In this document: positions 9,208-15,999 of the stretch, one piece after another
Numbering within the stretch: the stretch's first letter is position 1
Layout: every line of letters starts with the position of its first letter
NCBI RefSeq assembly: GCF_045679545.1
Contig: NZ_CP166194.1
Span: 1,302,001-1,366,000, forward strand
Direction: 5' to 3'
Origin: Enterovibrio sp045679545
Lineage (GTDB): Bacteria > Pseudomonadota > Gammaproteobacteria > Enterobacterales > Vibrionaceae
DNA length: 64,000 bases
Notes under the pieces: generated by a model
What the model was told of the DNA's origin: nothing
The model's database searches: none
Seen by the model: the letters and a program-made list of their open reading frames with translations, nothing else
Program-made: the position numbers and the translations under genes

Positions 9208-9978
9208 CTAGCGAAACGGCACATTGAGTGCATTTAAAATCAAGAGTTCGAGAATATCTGCACTGTTGTTTTCGGTCAGATACGCGCAGAAATCTTCTTC
9301 AAGAAGTTGTTGAGAAAAGCCAGAAAACGCCACGATGTGCTCCCGAACGGGTGGCGTGGGGAGCATTAATCCAATCACACAAGAGACGTCGCCACGTTGT
9401 GATGCCCAGTTAAGCGGCGCGTCCGTGGTCGCTATCATCAAATGGGCGTGGTTTACCTCAGGGGTGATGACATGGGGCAAAGCAATGCCATATCCCATAC
9501 AGGTCGAAGAAACACTTTCCCGTTTATATAAGGCATCAAACAACGTTTCCTGATCACAGCTCTCGTGCTTGGCGACCATCAAACTAAACTGAGCCAGCAT
9601 GCCATGTTTGTCGAGTTCAGTGTTTAAGAGTCGATGGATCACGCAATCGAACGGCAGTGATTGATAGTCAGAAGCTGTGATGGGCGTGGAGGATTTTCCG
9701 CCAGAAACGAGCGCTGCGTTTTCATCAATGAAATCGGTCAGCACCATAGAGGCGAGCTCGGCGTCATTGCCTTCAATCTGTAGCTGACACAAATCTCCCG
9801 GCAAGGCACTAAGACTGAGAATATGCATGGGTTGTTCGGCGTTCGCGAAATTGCGCTGTGATAAGTTCACAAACACAGTGACTGAGCGAAAATGCCCCGC
9901 CAAGGTTTTTAAGCGGTTTAGCCTCCATGCTGGCAGTCCTTCTTCGCCAACAAAGAAGGTGATCCGTCGGGTGATCAT
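9208..9978 (-). CDS. PTS EIIA domain protein with an N-terminal degenerate HPr-like domain
   Basis: The C-terminal part (about 105-256) is a Fru/Ntr-family EIIA with the phospho-His in GIALPHV (His169). The first 90 residues follow the HPr fold pattern (a start with EEGLPAWRL, a central VTVFVN strand, and a final QLQIEGNDAELA), but the usual HPr active-site segment GLHARPA has become GLPAWRL, so the phospho-His is missing. The start at 9978 overlaps the EIIB stop as ATGA, a mark of translational coupling; the longer ORF start at 9990 is less likely. No EIIC partner is nearby, so it may act in regulation rather than transport. It resembles the extra Ntr-type EIIA known beside the mannose genes in Vibrio. 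Confidence 0.82.
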   Translation of the reverse strand: MITRRITFFVGEEGLPAWRLNRLKTLAGHFRSVTVFVNLSQRNFANAEQPMHILSLSALPGDLCQLQIEGNDAELASMVLTDFIDENAALVSGGKSSTPITASDYQSLPFDCVIHRLLNTELDKHGMLAQFSLMVAKHESCDQETLFDALYKRESVSSTCMGYGIALPHVITPEVNHAHLMIATTDAPLNWASQRGDVSCVIGLMLPTPPVREHIVAFSGFSQQLLEEDFCAYLTENNSADILELLILNALNVPFR

Positions 9979-10277
9979 AAACCTTTGCAACGCTCCAACA
10001 CAGAAAGTGGGTCGGTTAAGACTTCTTCGATGGTCACACAGTGAATTTTGCAGCCAGAAAATCGAGCCCGATCTTCAATCTCGATATCTGACGCGATCAG
10101 CACCACGTCGGCGCGGGCAATATCTTGAATGCTCAGTGGGTTTTCGATGCCCATGGCACCTTGCGTTTCAACATTGATGGTGATGCCCGATTGCTGCGCG
10201 GCTTTTTTAAGCTCGGCGGCGGCCATGTATGTGTGGGCGATGCCTGTAGGACAGGCGGTAATGGCGACTATCTTCAT
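9975..10277 (-). CDS. Orphan PTS fructose-type EIIB protein
   Basis: This 100-residue cytoplasmic protein is a single EIIB-Fru domain. The phospho-Cys9 lies in ITACPTGIAHTYMA, which is the family signature. It overlaps the EIIA-like gene by 4 bases, so the two form an operon. No EIIC is encoded here, so it either serves a membrane component elsewhere or carries phosphate for regulation. Confidence 0.9.
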   Translation of the reverse strand: MKIVAITACPTGIAHTYMAAAELKKAAQQSGITINVETQGAMGIENPLSIQDIARADVVLIASDIEIEDRARFSGCKIHCVTIEEVLTDPLSVLERCKGL

Positions 10278-10371
10278 GATGATGACTTCGGCGTTCTTTT
10301 AGTGAAAAGTAAAAAGTGACTAAAACAAAAGGGCACGAATTGTCGTCGAAGAAATCCTTTTCGTCAGTGAC

Positions 10372-10770
10372 TTAGCCCACGTTGTTATAACGATCTTCAT
10401 GGCGTATAGGCGATTCGGGCGATTTACCAAAAGGACAATGCCGGCATCCGTTGCCACAACATGTGCCTCTTTTTAAGTGGTACCACGCTGAAAACACCAT
10501 AAAGCCATTTTCCATGGTGTAATCGAGCCCTTCGATGAGATTGGTATCACTGGCGTAAGGCTTGGCAAGACGGATCAGTTCGTTGGTGCTGTAGGTTTGA
10601 TACACCTCGTCTAACTCCTTGTTTACCTTCTTCGCTAAACAAGCCGCACAAAGGCAAGACAGATCATTGCTGTCGCTCGTCGGAACGATGTTTGGAAACT
10701 GCATACACCAGCAGCTGCCGGAGTTAGCCGTGCAAGAAAGTGCGTCTCCGCACTCAGGACAAAAGCTCAT
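10372..10770 (-). CDS. Cysteine-rich CWC / DUF5522-type protein
   Basis: The protein has an N-terminal zinc-ribbon-like cluster (MSFCPECGDALSC, then CWCMQFP and CLCAACLAKK) and a C-terminal DUF5522 signature (HLKRGTCCGNGCRHCPF). This pairing fits the Cys_rich_CWC and DUF5522 families, which are small metal-binding proteins of unknown role. I take the ATG at 10770, giving 132 residues, since the cysteine-rich domain starts there; an upstream in-frame start at 10860 adds 30 residues without family similarity. It is on the same strand as the PTS genes but follows a gap of 94 bp with no clear coupling upstream. Confidence 0.8.
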   Translation of the reverse strand: MSFCPECGDALSCTANSGSCWCMQFPNIVPTSDSNDLSCLCAACLAKKVNKELDEVYQTYSTNELIRLAKPYASDTNLIEGLDYTMENGFMVFSAWYHLKRGTCCGNGCRHCPFGKSPESPIRHEDRYNNVG

Positions 10771-11169
10771 GATTACTACGTGGTTTTGGAAAAGAGCGAC
10801 ATTGTAACGCAAGACGCCGCCATCATCTTGTCCCAGTTGCCGCATTTCTCTCTTCACCAATCCGCATGCTTTTCATGTTTCTAGGTTGGCGACTTTCCTT
10901 GATGTCACTGGCTTTACGTTAACGTTTGGTTAACAAAAAAGCGGTAATGAGTCAATATTGAGACAATGTGGTTTTTCGATTCAGGATATATCTATGCCCT
11001 GTTATGAAAGTTCCTGACATTAGTCCCTTAATTTGGTTAATTTTTAAGCTGATCTCACTTCTATATTGTGCAGTGAATGGAATATCACTCCATAGTGACT
11101 AATTATTCAAAGATCGCTAAATCAGCGCACGCTGATTTCCATTAAGCAAGACAAAAAGAAAGGGGTTTC
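10771..11169 (+). promoter_or_regulatory. Promoter and leader region of the dicarboxylate symporter
   Basis: The gap holds no full gene. Within the leader a perfect 8-bp hairpin (AAATCAGC / GCTGATTT) lies near 11122-11141. A leader ORF and second hairpin follow (separate entry). The promoter itself could not be fixed with confidence. Confidence 0.4.
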
Positions 11170-11190
11170 ATGACTGTAATTTATACATAG
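11170..11190 (+). CDS. Leader peptide MTVIYT before the symporter gene
   Basis: An ATG with AAAGGGG four bases upstream opens a six-codon reading frame ending in TAG. Its start lies inside one arm of a 7-bp hairpin (CATGACT at 11169-11175 with AGTCATG at 11189-11195), and the symporter's GGAGG ribosome site begins at the last base of that hairpin. Ribosomes on the leader would open the hairpin. Translation of the leader is inferred, not proven. Confidence 0.45.
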   Translation: MTVIYT

Positions 11191-11203
11191 TCATGGAGGC
11201 AAT

Positions 11204-12553
11204 ATGGTAAACACAGCAACGGCAGGTGATGGAAAAATGAGCCTCACCGCCAAGGTTATTATCGGTTTGGTCGCCGGTATTATTCTTGGGTTAGCAATTA
11301 ATATTCTTGGGTTGAATCCAGCTGGTGGGTTTGTAGACACTTATATTACAAACGGTTTGTTCCACATCGTGGGCAAAATGTTTGTTAATGCGTTAAAAAT
11401 GATGGTTGTTCCGCTCGTCCTTTTCTCTTTGATTTGTGGCGTATGCGGGATTGGCGATATAAAAATGCTGGGGCGTGTGGGCAGTAAGTCTTTTGGACTT
11501 TACTTGTTAACAACGGCCCTTGCGATTGCCATAGCGATTACGGTTTCGTCACTGAGCGGGATCGGCGCAGGCATGAACATGGTCTCGGATGTGACTTTCA
11601 CCGGCAAAGAAGCGCCGCCACTGTCACAAGTCTTGATTGATATCATTCCAAACAACCCTGTCAGTGCACTGTCTGAAGGTGAAATGCTTCAAATCATCTT
11701 CTTCGCCATTTTGATGGGCGTGTGTATTTTGATGGTCGGCAAGCCAGCCAAAAAGGTTGTTGAGCTGATTGAAGTTCTCAACGAAGTGATGATGAAGATG
11801 GTTACCGTCATCATGGAAATCGCGCCTTACGCAGTTTTCTGTTTGATTGCAAAAGCCATGGCAAGCCTAGGTTTGGCACTCTTTGCAGAATTGATCGGCT
11901 ATGTGGTCGTGTTGATCGGCGTCTTGCTGCTTCACCTCTTTGTAGTTTTGCCGATGTTCCTCAAAGTGTTCACGGGTTTGAGTGTTGGAACTTTCATGAA
12001 GAAAGTGCGCAGCATGCAAGTATTCGCATTCAGTACTGCAAGCTCTAACGCCACTATCCCTGTAACACTGCGTACAGTGACAGAGCGTTTAGGTGTGAAG
12101 AACTCCGTCGGTTCATTTACTGTGCCTTTCGGTGCCACCATTAACATGGATGGTACGGCCATCATGCAAGGTGTCGCGACCGTGTTCATCGCGAACATTT
12201 ATGGCGTTGACCTTGGTATTGGTGGCTACCTCACCGTGATCGTGATGGCTGTATTGGCCTCTATCGGTACTGCGGGTGTGCCTGGCGTTGGCTTGATCAT
12301 GCTGTCTATGGTCTTTGCGCAAGTAGGCTTGCCACTGGAAGGCATCGGCTTGATCTTGGGCGTTGACCGCCTGCTGGACATGGTACGTACCGCCGTTAAC
12401 GTAACGGGTGATGCGACCGTGAGCTGTATTGTCGCGAAAAGCGAAGGCAAGCTTGATGAATCAATCTTCAACGATCCTAATGCAGGTGCGATCTTGGACG
12501 TGGAAATCGACCACGATGCTGAGAAAGAACTGGCAGATGCGGCCAAAGGCTAA
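11204..12553 (+). CDS. Dicarboxylate/amino acid:cation symporter (DAACS family)
   Basis: This inner-membrane protein belongs to the SLC1/GltP family, which moves glutamate, aspartate or C4-dicarboxylates with Na+ or H+. Visible family marks are the serine-rich stretch FSTASSNATIPVTL (HP1 loop), FGATINMDGTAIMQG (the NMDGT motif in TM7) and GTAGVPGVGLIML (HP2). Length (449) is normal. The start has a GGAGG site 4 bases upstream and is preceded by a leader ORF and hairpin that probably affect its translation. The substrate cannot be told from sequence. It is a single-gene unit with a strong terminator. Confidence 0.93.
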   Translation: MVNTATAGDGKMSLTAKVIIGLVAGIILGLAINILGLNPAGGFVDTYITNGLFHIVGKMFVNALKMMVVPLVLFSLICGVCGIGDIKMLGRVGSKSFGLYLLTTALAIAIAITVSSLSGIGAGMNMVSDVTFTGKEAPPLSQVLIDIIPNNPVSALSEGEMLQIIFFAILMGVCILMVGKPAKKVVELIEVLNEVMMKMVTVIMEIAPYAVFCLIAKAMASLGLALFAELIGYVVVLIGVLLLHLFVVLPMFLKVFTGLSVGTFMKKVRSMQVFAFSTASSNATIPVTLRTVTERLGVKNSVGSFTVPFGATINMDGTAIMQGVATVFIANIYGVDLGIGGYLTVIVMAVLASIGTAGVPGVGLIMLSMVFAQVGLPLEGIGLILGVDRLLDMVRTAVNVTGDATVSCIVAKSEGKLDESIFNDPNAGAILDVEIDHDAEKELADAAKG

Positions 12554-12582
12554 CTAAAAAGGTTTTGGCTTAATCGTTGAAA

Positions 12583-12608
12583 AGGGCGCCATAAGGCGCT
12601 CTTTTTTT
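12583..12608 (+). terminator. Rho-independent terminator of the symporter gene
   Basis: A GC-rich 8-bp stem (AGGGCGCC / GGCGCTCT) with loop ATAA is followed by a run of T. It lies 30 bp after the stop codon. Confidence 0.9.
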
Positions 12609-12633
12609 GTCTGTCACTCTAAGCACGGCATGT

Positions 12634-14028
12634 TTAGTCGTGAGGTTGACACCATCTTGGTGTAACAAACCCCAACCAAACCGCCAAAAGAGCCACAGTC
12701 ATGGTGCTCGCAATGAGTATTTCGATGCTTGAATTTGATATCTGACTAACGAAATACAAACCCGCTGCCAGTGCTACCATACCTGCCAACGCCACCAAAA
12801 ATCCTTTCCATCCCATGGGGGTGTTTGTCTGCCCTTTGAACTGTTGGTTTGTGATGGCCAGCGTGCCTGCGAACGTCAGCGAAAACGCGGCACAATAAAG
12901 AAATGTGGGTTGGATTTGGGTCAGTGCAAAGGGAACAATCAATGCCCCCAAGACTAACCAAAAACGTGTGGTGAGTATGCTAGCGGTTAACCTCTGCGCG
13001 CCAAGCACAGCCAGTGCTCCCAACACCGCTCCCGCCAATACGTCCGTGACGTAATGCACGCCAAGATAAACGCGGCTAAGTGCAACAAGCACGGCAGGGA
13101 TCAACCAAACGGCCACTGTGACCTTCCTTGCATGATTTAGCCATGTGTAAATCAACCCCCAGATCGCAAAGGCGGTGGCTGTGTGTCCACTCGGAAAAGC
13201 AAAGCCAGATGCCGAAGCCAGTTGCAGTTCGGGAAAAAGATAGAAAGGACGCGGTACAGCAAAAAACAGTTTGCCGAACGCAACCACAACAGTGACTGCA
13301 ACAGTCACGAACAACAGTTGTGCTAAGCGTTTTAATCCGCCCGTCGCCAAGGCAACAGGGATCAGCAAAAAGAACAATACGCCGCTACCAAGTGCCGATG
13401 CATAATCAAGAAAAACGCTCACCGTCTTAGCGAGTGAGCTAGGTAATGCGTCAATGGCTTGCTGAAAATCTCGATTGAGACTGGCATTCCACGTATTAAA
13501 AGGCGAGGAGAGTCTGCTGAAATCATCAAACAATTGTATGGGGCTAGGGGAGGCCAAAGGCACCAAAGCTGGAAACATCTCTACCTGTTCTGGAAAGCGA
13601 GCGTTATCGAGCATCTCTTGATTGGGCTTCATCAGATACACCGCGCGTACCTCCCGACCAAAATGTTCCGCTTGCCAAGCCGCCACCCGCGCTTTATCCG
13701 TGTCAGTTTTCAGTACAGGTATGGGGCTAGTTGCACGGCAGTCGAACAATATGGCGTTATTCATCCGTGCTAATTCACCAACGGCTTCAACAGGCACACC
13801 TGTTTCTTCCAGTGTTTCGCGAATGGCTGCATCAGCAGGGTTATCACTATCGACATAGCCCCCTGGGATAGAAATACGGTTATTGAGAATATCGCGAGTC
13901 ACCAAAATTCTTCCTTGCTCATCCGACACAAGGCAAGCTGCCCCTTTTATCGTTTCATCCATGTTTTGGGCAAATGATGGAGTCTGCGTGATAAGAAAGA
14001 AAAAAAAGGCGAGAAAGTATCTTTGCAT
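12634..14028 (-). CDS. Nudix hydrolase - PAP2 phosphatase fusion
   Basis: After a signal-like hydrophobic N-terminus ending in TPSFAQ comes a Nudix domain (about 25-165) whose box keeps RETLEETG but is one residue shorter than the consensus and has Asp for the first Glu. The C-terminal half is a PAP2-type membrane phosphatase with all three motifs: KLFFAVPRP (KX6RP), PSGHTA, and SRVYLGVHYVTD (SRX5HX3D). Several membrane helices follow. The PAP2 half probably dephosphorylates undecaprenyl diphosphate or phosphatidylglycerol phosphate at the periplasmic face; a signal peptide would put the Nudix half there too. This fusion architecture is known in Vibrio-like bacteria. The ATG at 14028 is preferred over a TTG at 14058. 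Confidence 0.88.
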   Translation of the reverse strand: MQRYFLAFFFFLITQTPSFAQNMDETIKGAACLVSDEQGRILVTRDILNNRISIPGGYVDSDNPADAAIRETLEETGVPVEAVGELARMNNAILFDCRATSPIPVLKTDTDKARVAAWQAEHFGREVRAVYLMKPNQEMLDNARFPEQVEMFPALVPLASPSPIQLFDDFSRLSSPFNTWNASLNRDFQQAIDALPSSLAKTVSVFLDYASALGSGVLFFLLIPVALATGGLKRLAQLLFVTVAVTVVVAFGKLFFAVPRPFYLFPELQLASASGFAFPSGHTATAFAIWGLIYTWLNHARKVTVAVWLIPAVLVALSRVYLGVHYVTDVLAGAVLGALAVLGAQRLTASILTTRFWLVLGALIVPFALTQIQPTFLYCAAFSLTFAGTLAITNQQFKGQTNTPMGWKGFLVALAGMVALAAGLYFVSQISNSSIEILIASTMTVALLAVWLGFVTPRWCQPHD

Positions 14029-14169
14029 CTGATTGCTCAAGGATCGTTGTTGAGGCAACTATTGTAGCGGAGTGCAGGATTAGGACGTTGTTTTTTGACA
14101 CTTATCGAGAAAAACTTGTTCGCTTTGCTGGCTTTTTGAGCGTTCAGTAAGTTTGTGACAGAAAAGGGG

Positions 14170-14198
14170 TTTACACACATTACGTTGGGAAGTAATAT
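14170..14198 (+). promoter_or_regulatory. Promoter of the first tRNA-Ser gene
   Basis: TTTACA (14170-14175) and TAATAT (14193-14198) are separated by exactly 17 bp and followed by a GC-rich stretch (TCGCGCC). That discriminator is typical of stringently controlled stable-RNA promoters. Confidence 0.8.
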
Positions 14199-14211
14199 TC
14201 GCGCCAACAAC

Positions 14212-14302
14212 GGAGAGATGGCTGAGTGGTTTAAAGCACCGGTCTTGAAAACCGGCGAGGGTTTATAGCCCTCCTAGGGTTCAAATCCCTATCTCTCCGC
14301 CA
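14212..14302 (+). tRNA. tRNA-Ser (anticodon UGA)
   Basis: A 91-base gene with a seven-pair acceptor stem (GGAGAGA / TCTCTCC), a long variable arm as expected for serine tRNA, anticodon loop CTTGAAA with anticodon TGA, T-loop GTTCAAATC, and an encoded CCA end. It is 43 bp upstream of tRNA-Asp and probably cotranscribed with it. Confidence 0.97.
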
Positions 14303-14345
14303 AATTCTAGAAGTTGGGTTTTAAAGCCGGATTTCATACAGAATT

Positions 14346-14422
14346 GGAGCGGTAGTTCAGTTGGTTAGAATACCGGCCTGTCACGCCGGGGGTCGCGGGT
14401 TCGAGTCCCGTCCGCTCCGCCA
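14346..14422 (+). tRNA. tRNA-Asp (anticodon GUC)
   Basis: A 77-base gene with acceptor stem GGAGCGG / CCGCTCC, anticodon loop CTGTCAC (anticodon GTC), GGTTCGAGTCC T-arm and an encoded CCA. It is followed directly by a terminator and by a tandem array that carries copies of its 3' end. Confidence 0.97.
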
Positions 14423-14432
14423 ACACAACGAA

Positions 14433-14460
14433 GCCTCGCTAGAAATAGCGGGGCTTTTTT
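14433..14460 (+). terminator. Terminator 1 of the tRNA array
   Basis: A 9-bp stem (GCCTCGCTA / TAGCGGGGC, one G-T pair) with loop GAAA and six T follows tRNA-Asp. Confidence 0.9.
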
Positions 14461-14551
14461 GTATGTGTTGAATTCGGGTGTGGGACTCTCACTAGCCTGC
14501 GGCTTGAGTCCCGCTGGTGCGCCAGCCCGGCCGTTCCGCCAACACAACGAA

Positions 14552-14579
14552 GCCTCGCTAGAAATAGCGGGGCTTTTTT
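14552..14579 (+). terminator. Terminator 2 of the tRNA array
   Basis: This is an exact copy of terminator 1, 119 bp downstream. Confidence 0.85.
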
Positions 14580-14670
14580 GTATGTGTTGAATTCGGGTGT
14601 GGGACTCTCACTAGCCTGCGGCTTGAGTCCCGCTGGTGCGCCAGCCCGGCCGTTCCGCCAACACAACGAA

Positions 14671-14698
14671 GCCTCAGCAGAAATGCTGGGGCTTTTTT
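14671..14698 (+). terminator. Terminator 3 of the tRNA array
   Basis: The third copy has a changed stem (CAGCAGAAATGCTG), with both arms changed together so pairing is kept. That shows selection for the hairpin. Confidence 0.85.
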
Positions 14699-14701
14699 GT
14701 A

Positions 14702-14899
14702 TACTAATCGGTAGCAAGATTGTCTTAGCTTAATTTTATATAAATTATCCGCGCCTGATAGCTTTGACGCAGTTACGTGTAGTGGTTCACGGCAAGCATC
14801 ACTCAGTGCGCGACCTTGGCTTTCAGCCATTGGTTGAGCTAGGCGTTTTGTTTCCTCATCACTTAATCGTTTCAAAGTGAAACTTGTATTCACGCACAC
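14702..14899 (-). pseudogene. Truncated RelE/ParE-like toxin remnant
   Basis: The frame reads ...ASKLSGADNLYKIKLRQSCYRLVYK, which matches the conserved core of RelE-type toxins (KLSG...YKIKLRxxxYRLVY). The match breaks off at the terminator of the tRNA array, so the last 25 or so residues of a normal RelE are missing and the frame runs into repeat sequence. No antitoxin gene is visible; the upstream residues do not clearly belong to RelE. It is best read as a relic of a mobile or integron-type module beside the tRNA gene. Confidence 0.6.
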
Positions 14900-15236
14900 C
14901 CTCTATGTGAACACCTTTTTCTCTCAACTCAAGGTATTGCTGAATCTTAACGGTTCTGAAATCCATCGCTTTCAGCGCAAGGATAATCCGCAGTTCATCC
15001 ATTGAACGTGACTTAGCTTCAGAGCTACACGTACCGCAGACAACATGAGACTTCTGTTTAAATCCAATCTGATTAAGCCAGTTCAGCTCTTTGGGTTCTT
15101 TACGGGCACCACAAAAATAGCAGCGATTGTCTTGTTGCAATGCAGCTTCTTCCCTTAGTGCTTTAGGGGTGGGGGATGGGGCAGTGTTTGTTTTCTTACT
15201 ACCACTGAACATAGAGAACTGAACAACTTTGGACAT
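14859..15236 (-). CDS. Hypothetical protein with a four-cysteine zinc-binding motif
   Basis: I do not recognise a named family. The 125-residue product has a CYFCGARKE pair and a CGTCSSE pair about 25 residues apart, which could bind zinc as in HNH or zinc-ribbon proteins. The C-terminal third is helical and charged. Its end overlaps the start of the RelE-like remnant frame by 40 bases. The position beside a tRNA gene, a toxin relic and a repeat array suggests an accessory, possibly phage- or island-derived gene. Confidence 0.6.
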   Translation of the reverse strand: MSKVVQFSMFSGSKKTNTAPSPTPKALREEAALQQDNRCYFCGARKEPKELNWLNQIGFKQKSHVVCGTCSSEAKSRSMDELRIILALKAMDFRTVKIQQYLELREKGVHIEGVREYKFHFETIK

Positions 15237-15397
15237 TGGGATGACTCTTATTGATCAAGGGATAACGCATATAACTGAACATTATTGTCCAAAAGCGATT
15301 TAGGGCAAGCACTCAACAGCGTTTTTGTCCCAAAGAGCACCGAGAGCTTGAAGGAATGCTTCTGACTGTTGCTCTTCTTCTTATGGTTAAAAGGCTA

Positions 15398-15757
15398 TCA
15401 CGCATTTTTACCCAGCACAGTGACGCCAATGCCTGCCAGTAATAGCACACAGCCAAGTAACTGCTGGGGAGTGGGGATGACTTTCTGAAAAAATAGCGTC
15501 AGAACAATGCCGAACAAAGTAGAAAAACCCGCCGCCATGAGCACCAGTGAAACATACGGGAATTTTTGTGCGCCACTGCCGTAATAAACGGAAAAGCCGA
15601 CACTGCCGATATACATAAATGGGATGGCGAGCAGGCAAATTTTCGCTGCCGACATCAAAACGTTTGATGCATCAAGGTAACGGACACTGATCATGTTAAC
15701 CAGTTGGATACAAAGCGTGGCTACTGCGAGCGTGCCGCTAAGTTTAAGAATGTGCAT
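15398..15757 (-). CDS. Small DMT-superfamily (EamA/SMR-like) membrane protein
   Basis: This 119-residue protein has four predicted membrane helices and the pattern of a half-size drug/metabolite transporter (HILKLSGTLAVATLCIQL at the start; FGIVLTLFFQKVIPTPQQLLGCVLLLAGIGVTVLG at the end, in two segments). Such short DMT proteins usually work as dimers. I chose the ATG at 15757; the 26 residues upstream of it are polar and unlike the family. The substrate is unknown. Confidence 0.72.
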   Translation of the reverse strand: MHILKLSGTLAVATLCIQLVNMISVRYLDASNVLMSAAKICLLAIPFMYIGSVGFSVYYGSGAQKFPYVSLVLMAAGFSTLFGIVLTLFFQKVIPTPQQLLGCVLLLAGIGVTVLGKNA

Positions 15758-15940
15758 GAAGTATTGCCTGTGCTTGTGTAAACGCAGACAGAAACGGTCT
15801 CCTGATGCACTGTCTGAAAGGTCAAGGTAAGTCATGTTACCTAAGAGCTGGCGATTCTATATGAATGGTTGATTTTTGGCCATATGAATCACGCGAGAAA
15901 GTGCGGATAAGCGATGTAAACGATATCAAACAGAGGGATT

Positions 15941-15978
15941 AAAAAAAGCACAAAGTCACTGTCACTTTGTGCTTTTTT
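15941..15978 (-). terminator. Terminator of the ALDH / acetolactate synthase operon (works both ways)
   Basis: A long stem (AGCACAAAGT / ACTTTGTGCT) is flanked by A-run and T-run, so it can stop transcription on both strands. It lies just past the aldehyde dehydrogenase stop. Confidence 0.85.
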
Positions 15979-15999
15979 GGTTCGAGTTTTGCTAAACGT

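Larger units (their letters stand above)
14422..14700 (+). repeat. 119-bp tandem repeat array carrying tRNA 3'-end copies and terminators
   Basis: The segment after tRNA-Asp is repeated with a period of exactly 119 bp: units start at 14422, 14541 and 14660, the last one partial. Each full unit has a terminator hairpin, a stem GGGACTC/GAGTCCC (14482-14512 in unit 1), a second small hairpin (GCTGG/CCAGC) and a close copy of the tRNA-Asp end (16 bases with two differences, ending GTTCCGCCA). The layout resembles the E. coli tyrT repeats that give rtT RNA. Open frames running through it are artefacts of the repeat. Confidence 0.85.

Noticed and set aside
14365..14717. Several overlapping minus-strand frames of 60-113 codons with the same repeated peptide
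   Set aside because: They run through tRNA-Asp, the terminators and the 119-bp repeats; the repeated peptide comes from the DNA repeat, not from a gene. Only the RelE-like upstream part has protein-level support.
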